A stretch of DNA of 64,000 nt from Beroe forskalii (taxonomy: Eukaryota > Ctenophora > Nuda > Beroida > Beroidae), in the NCBI GenBank assembly GCA_011033025.1, contig WFMF01000562.1, forward strand, positions 39,488 to 103,487. The letters run 5' to 3'. Positions 60,465 through 64,000 of this stretch are shown piece after piece (positions within the stretch are counted from its first letter, which is position 1; each line of letters opens with the position of its first letter). The position numbers were made by a program, and so were the translations under genes. The notes beneath the pieces were generated by a model. It was not told the origin of the DNA and did not search any database. It saw nothing but the letters and a program-made list of their open reading frames with translations.

Positions 60465-62200
60465 TATGTCGACGAGGGTGTGGTGAATATGCCCGCACAT
60501 ACCTTTACAATTTTATTACAGACAAACCATAGCTGCTAGAAAGCTGATTTTCACTCTATCTTCGATTTTGCCTATTTCGAGTATGACTGAATAAAAATAA
60601 ATTTTCAATTTTAATTAGTTCGTTAATTAAGGCTAATTTGATTAAAGATGGTTGCAAAAAAGTACCTTAAAAACTAGCGTGTGGTATTTTTACCCTACAG
60701 AGGCGCATGACATCAAAGGAATCTAATTGCGGTTGAGAAATTAGACCCAGTCCCTCCTTGCACCCATCTTTGGAACTCGTAATTCGATAACAATTAGTGC
60801 GAGGGATGGGATAGTGTAGGAAACCTAATCATGTGGAGACTTCATAAATACACAGGGAAATTATTTTGAAAGTGTAAATAACGATTTAGCGGCAAGAAAA
60901 ACGATGAGATCATGTGTGCCATTTATAAAGTAGATCTTTGCAAGAGTGACGTAACTATCATTATCCAGAGTGTGGAATTGATATCGCCCGTGAGTCAACA
61001 ATTTTGCTTCGGACAGATTATCCATCAGATGATATTACAAAAGTTGAAATACCCTTACTGTTTGTGTTAAGTATACCTTACTTAACAAAAGTGCACTGTA
61101 TGTATGAGGATTTCAATGCCAGCAATTACCTAGAGCACTGTAATACCTTATCACCTTGTCTGTCAGAACGCGAAAAAAATTGAGCTTATCAGCTACTAAG
61201 CCATTATGGCCTTTTGATTACTTCTTTCTGCAGTACACCTATTAAATCGTAGGTAATTATGACTTAATGATAATCGATAATTTTAGATAATCAGCAATGT
61301 TATAACACTTCCTACCGGGTAGAACGTCAAAACGTAGTTGGTAATCTTAGAAAGTTGTTAGCCGTACGATTTGGCCTTGTTTTTGGTCGATAACGGAGTT
61401 TTGAGTCTGGAGAATGGTGCAATGATCAATAATTGCATTCCTAATATGGAAACAGAAGCCGTATCTTATGGGACAAAATTATCACGGACGACATTCACGC
61501 TGATAACCTCAGCATGAAGATTAACGTCCGTGAAGATTTTTTGCGGTGATACTAATGTCCGTGAAAATTAAGTCAGTTATTTCCTCTTAAAATTTATCGG
61601 TAGAGACGCAATATTTCTTGACTTTACTGCTTTAAATGCAGAAATAATGAAAATTTCTAAGGAAATTTTACCTCTTTTCGTGAAACATGGAAATTTATCA
61701 TAGGTACATATTAATTACTTAACGAAAAAAGTGAAAAATCTTCAATTCAAGTGTTCAGATCGTGGAAAAATTTGGAAAGCGAATTTTTGTCTTTTTGTTG
61801 CAATTTGAAATGACAGGATCGATCTTGAATATTAATGATGTCTGTGAAATTTTAGCTTTTTAGGTCCGTGAAAATTGAAACTTAATCCGTGATAGGTAAT
61901 TATGTCCGATAAGGTAATTCTCTGTTGGCATACGGCAGAGATTGGCCATAATAGTTGGTGCATTTCTAAAAGGAAAGCTGAGCCACTCATGAATTCTGAA
62001 AAACGTATCATTTTCTGAACCTTGTCGTTGGAAGTTGGCTTCGGTCAAATATGAAATGAAAGTACAAAATTCGTCCCTGAAACGGCGTTTTATCTGCGAT
62101 AATAGGTACCGACGCTTTTTCCTACAATACCATACAATTTCCAATGTTGGTGAAACAAACATTGTCTGTTGTTTTTACTATTTGATGAGATACATCAGCT
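60465..62200. other. Non-coding stretch with one inverted-repeat candidate
   Basis: No supported exons. At about 61467-61913, CTTATGGGACAAAATTATC faces GATAGGTAATTATGTCC/GATAAG. Several GTCCGTGAAAATTAA blocks lie inside, suggesting a further miniature element of about 445 bp. Confidence 0.4.
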
Positions 62201-62860
62201 ACACGTTAGCTGTGAGGCAACTAAACTGTTTCATAGTTAGCTGTATGATACTGTGTTAGCTGTGAGGCGACTGTGTAATAGTGGGTGAAATCTGTAGGTA
62301 TTAGATATTATAACAGGCTACAGTGTACCTATTAGGGGACGGTGACATTTCATCCAAGACACTATTCATCTCACAATAAGTATATCAGCTCTCTGCAAGG
62401 GTAAGGTTATGGGTTTGGATCAAAGTTGGGGTTTGGGTTTGGGTCATGGTTAGGCAGGGAGATAATGTGACCTGGAGATGAAATGTCGTGAGATTAAGAA
62501 ATCGCCCACCCGGTCGGTGTTATAGTTAGTTGTATGAATGCTGTGTTAGACTGTTAGCTGTGAGGCGACTACCGTCATGAATACTGTTAGCCGAGATAGT
62601 AGATACTATAACAGTATAACAGGCGACAGTGTCATAGTTACTAGTTAGCTGTATGGATAATGTAACATCTTTTCTTAGATGAGATATAACAGGCGACAGT
62701 GTCATAGTTAGCTGTATGGAAACTGAAACATCTGCGTTAGCCGAGATATAAAGATATAACAGGCGACAGTGTCATAATAAGCTGTATGAATACTGCGACA
62801 TCTGTGAGGCGACTGGTCATAGCTAACTGTATGAGTTTGTATGACATTTTGTGATGCTCT
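62200..62860. repeat. Tandem GTTAGCTGT-AGGCGAC repeat, interrupted
   Basis: About five to six copies of a 60-75 bp unit containing AACAGGCGACAGTGTCATAG and TTAGCTGTATG. A TTTGGGTTTGGGTC-rich insert bounded by GACATTTCATC and GATGAAATGTC (about 62344-62491) separates the copies. Confidence 0.75.
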
Positions 62861-63524
62861 TCTTAGCTTTTAATGGTTTTTAACAATTTACGATATTATA
62901 CTGGTGTCTACTGCAAAAATTTTTATCTTTCACGTCAAAACTACAGCTTTCGGGCTGGTAATTTCTGTAAGTTTACGAGGCCAGGCTCTGTTCACAGAAT
63001 TTTGTTTGCGCTACCTAAAGATTTTACATTAATCTTACACTCTTGAGAGATTATCATGTCTGTAATGTAATCTGAACATTATCACACTATCACCGGCAAC
63101 ATTACCTTAGCAGGCCGCAAATCTAATTAGCTGCAGGCAAGCCCACTCCCACCTTTTGGAGAAGTGTTTCAAAACCTAATTACGCATCCACTACAGAAGT
63201 TGAATCCTTAATTATTTAATTAGTAAAATTTTTGCAATGTTAGAAGTTGGAAAAAATAAAATAGTGGGAGTTCAATACGCAAGCTTTGTATCACAGTCAC
63301 ATAATTTTTTAAGAAAACAAACGTTCAGAAAGTGTAGGACTTTTTCACCACACGCTCGTCCACTCTCTACCATGTCTAGTCCATAAACTGTTAAACAAAT
63401 TATGGTCAAATTACAATCGTAATGTCTGATCCCTATATAAAAGAAGCGTTAAAATGATATCAAGGTGATCAATTTTAAGAAAACGTAAATGAGTAAATGT
63501 AAATCAAATTTTAAAAGAACTAAG

Positions 63525-64000
63525 AGTCCATAAGAGTCCAGACTCTTGTCCGGGTGCTTTCGGGTTCAAAATGGTGTCAGGTTTGCATCAAAGTCAACAC
63601 TGGTGTCAGAAACACATCAAAAAACCAGAGAGTGATGTCAATGATTGTAGAGTGGTGTCAAAGATAAGGAGTGATGTCAAGGATAAGGAGTGATGTGAGA
63701 TGTCAAGGTTAAAGAGTGGTGTCAAGGGTTGTAGAGTGGTGTCAAGGACTGTGGAGTGGTATCAAGGATAAAGAGTGATGTCAAGGATAAGAAGTGATGT
63801 CAAAGATAAGGAGTGATGTCAATGATTGTAGAGTGGTGTCAAAGATAAGGAGTGATGTCAAGGATTGTGGAGTGATGTTAAGGATAAGGAGTGATGACTG
63901 ATGTCAAGGTTAAAGAGTGGTGTCAAGGGTTGTAGAGTGGTGTCAAGGACTGCGGAGTGGTATCAAGGCTAAAGAGTGATGTCAAGGATAAGAAGTGATG
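63525..64000. repeat. Minisatellite, ~19-bp unit GAGTGGTGTCAAGGATTGT, running off the window
   Basis: It begins with about 105 bp nearly identical to 59518-59625 (AAGAGTCCAGACTCTTGTCC and on). It then becomes tandem GAGTGRTGTCAAGGATAAG units to the window end. Confidence 0.9.

Noticed and set aside
1-64000. tRNA, rRNA, CRISPR array, bacterial operon or promoter signals
   Set aside because: I looked for B-box-like GGTTCGAATC words, regularly spaced repeats with unique spacers and long intronless genes; none is present in convincing form.

Overview
The window is invertebrate-type metazoan nuclear DNA: AT-rich, intron-bearing, and packed with DNA-transposon debris. There are no operons, Shine-Dalgarno sites or bacterial-size genes. 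Three conserved animal genes can be rebuilt from exons with matching splice phases, all on the minus strand. They are a JMJD7-type JmjC hydroxylase (5' half, running off the left edge), cyclin H (C-terminal 60% or so) and a dystrophin-superfamily gene of dystrotelin-like architecture spread over 16 kb. Dystrophin-family ZZ/EF-hand proteins are essentially animal proteins, so the source is a metazoan; the phylum cannot be fixed from the sequence.

Layout. 0-1.6 kb: JMJD7 exons 1-3. 2.8-4.0 kb: last three recognised exons of cyclin H. 7-8.8 kb: a 16-bp minisatellite built on TGACACCA. 8.8-10.5 kb: a 1-kb foldback element followed by a TA-flanked element with a CCTTAG terminus. 11-11.8 kb: a possible small minus-strand gene. 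12.8-15.4 kb: a TTAA-flanked piggyBac-like element carrying a 22-bp minisatellite, followed by a TA-flanked 810-bp element to 16.3 kb. 16.3-29.3 kb: mostly unremarkable DNA, with one uncharacterised plus-strand four-exon gene at 23.06-24.56 kb. 29.3-45.4 kb: the dystrophin-family gene, about 645 codons, whose 6.4-kb intron holds a 2.47-kb hAT-like element. 46.4-57.9 kb: a transposon and satellite cluster with two copies of a 1.2-kb palindromic element with 5-bp target duplications, a 4.1-kb foldback element, a satellite whose unit steps from 13 to 10 to 5 bp, hairpin elements and nested miniature elements. 59.4-60.5 and 63.5-64.0 kb: further TGGTGTCA-type minisatellites.

The conserved genes are unrelated in function: a 2-oxoglutarate oxygenase, the CDK7/TFIIH cyclin, and a dystrophin-complex-type scaffold. 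The most unusual features are structural. One TGACACC-core minisatellite family occupies four separate sites. Several TA-CCTTAG miniature elements are present. The splice acceptor plus the start of the ZZ-domain exon has been locally triplicated. Function calls come from reading translations against remembered family members; no database search was possible.
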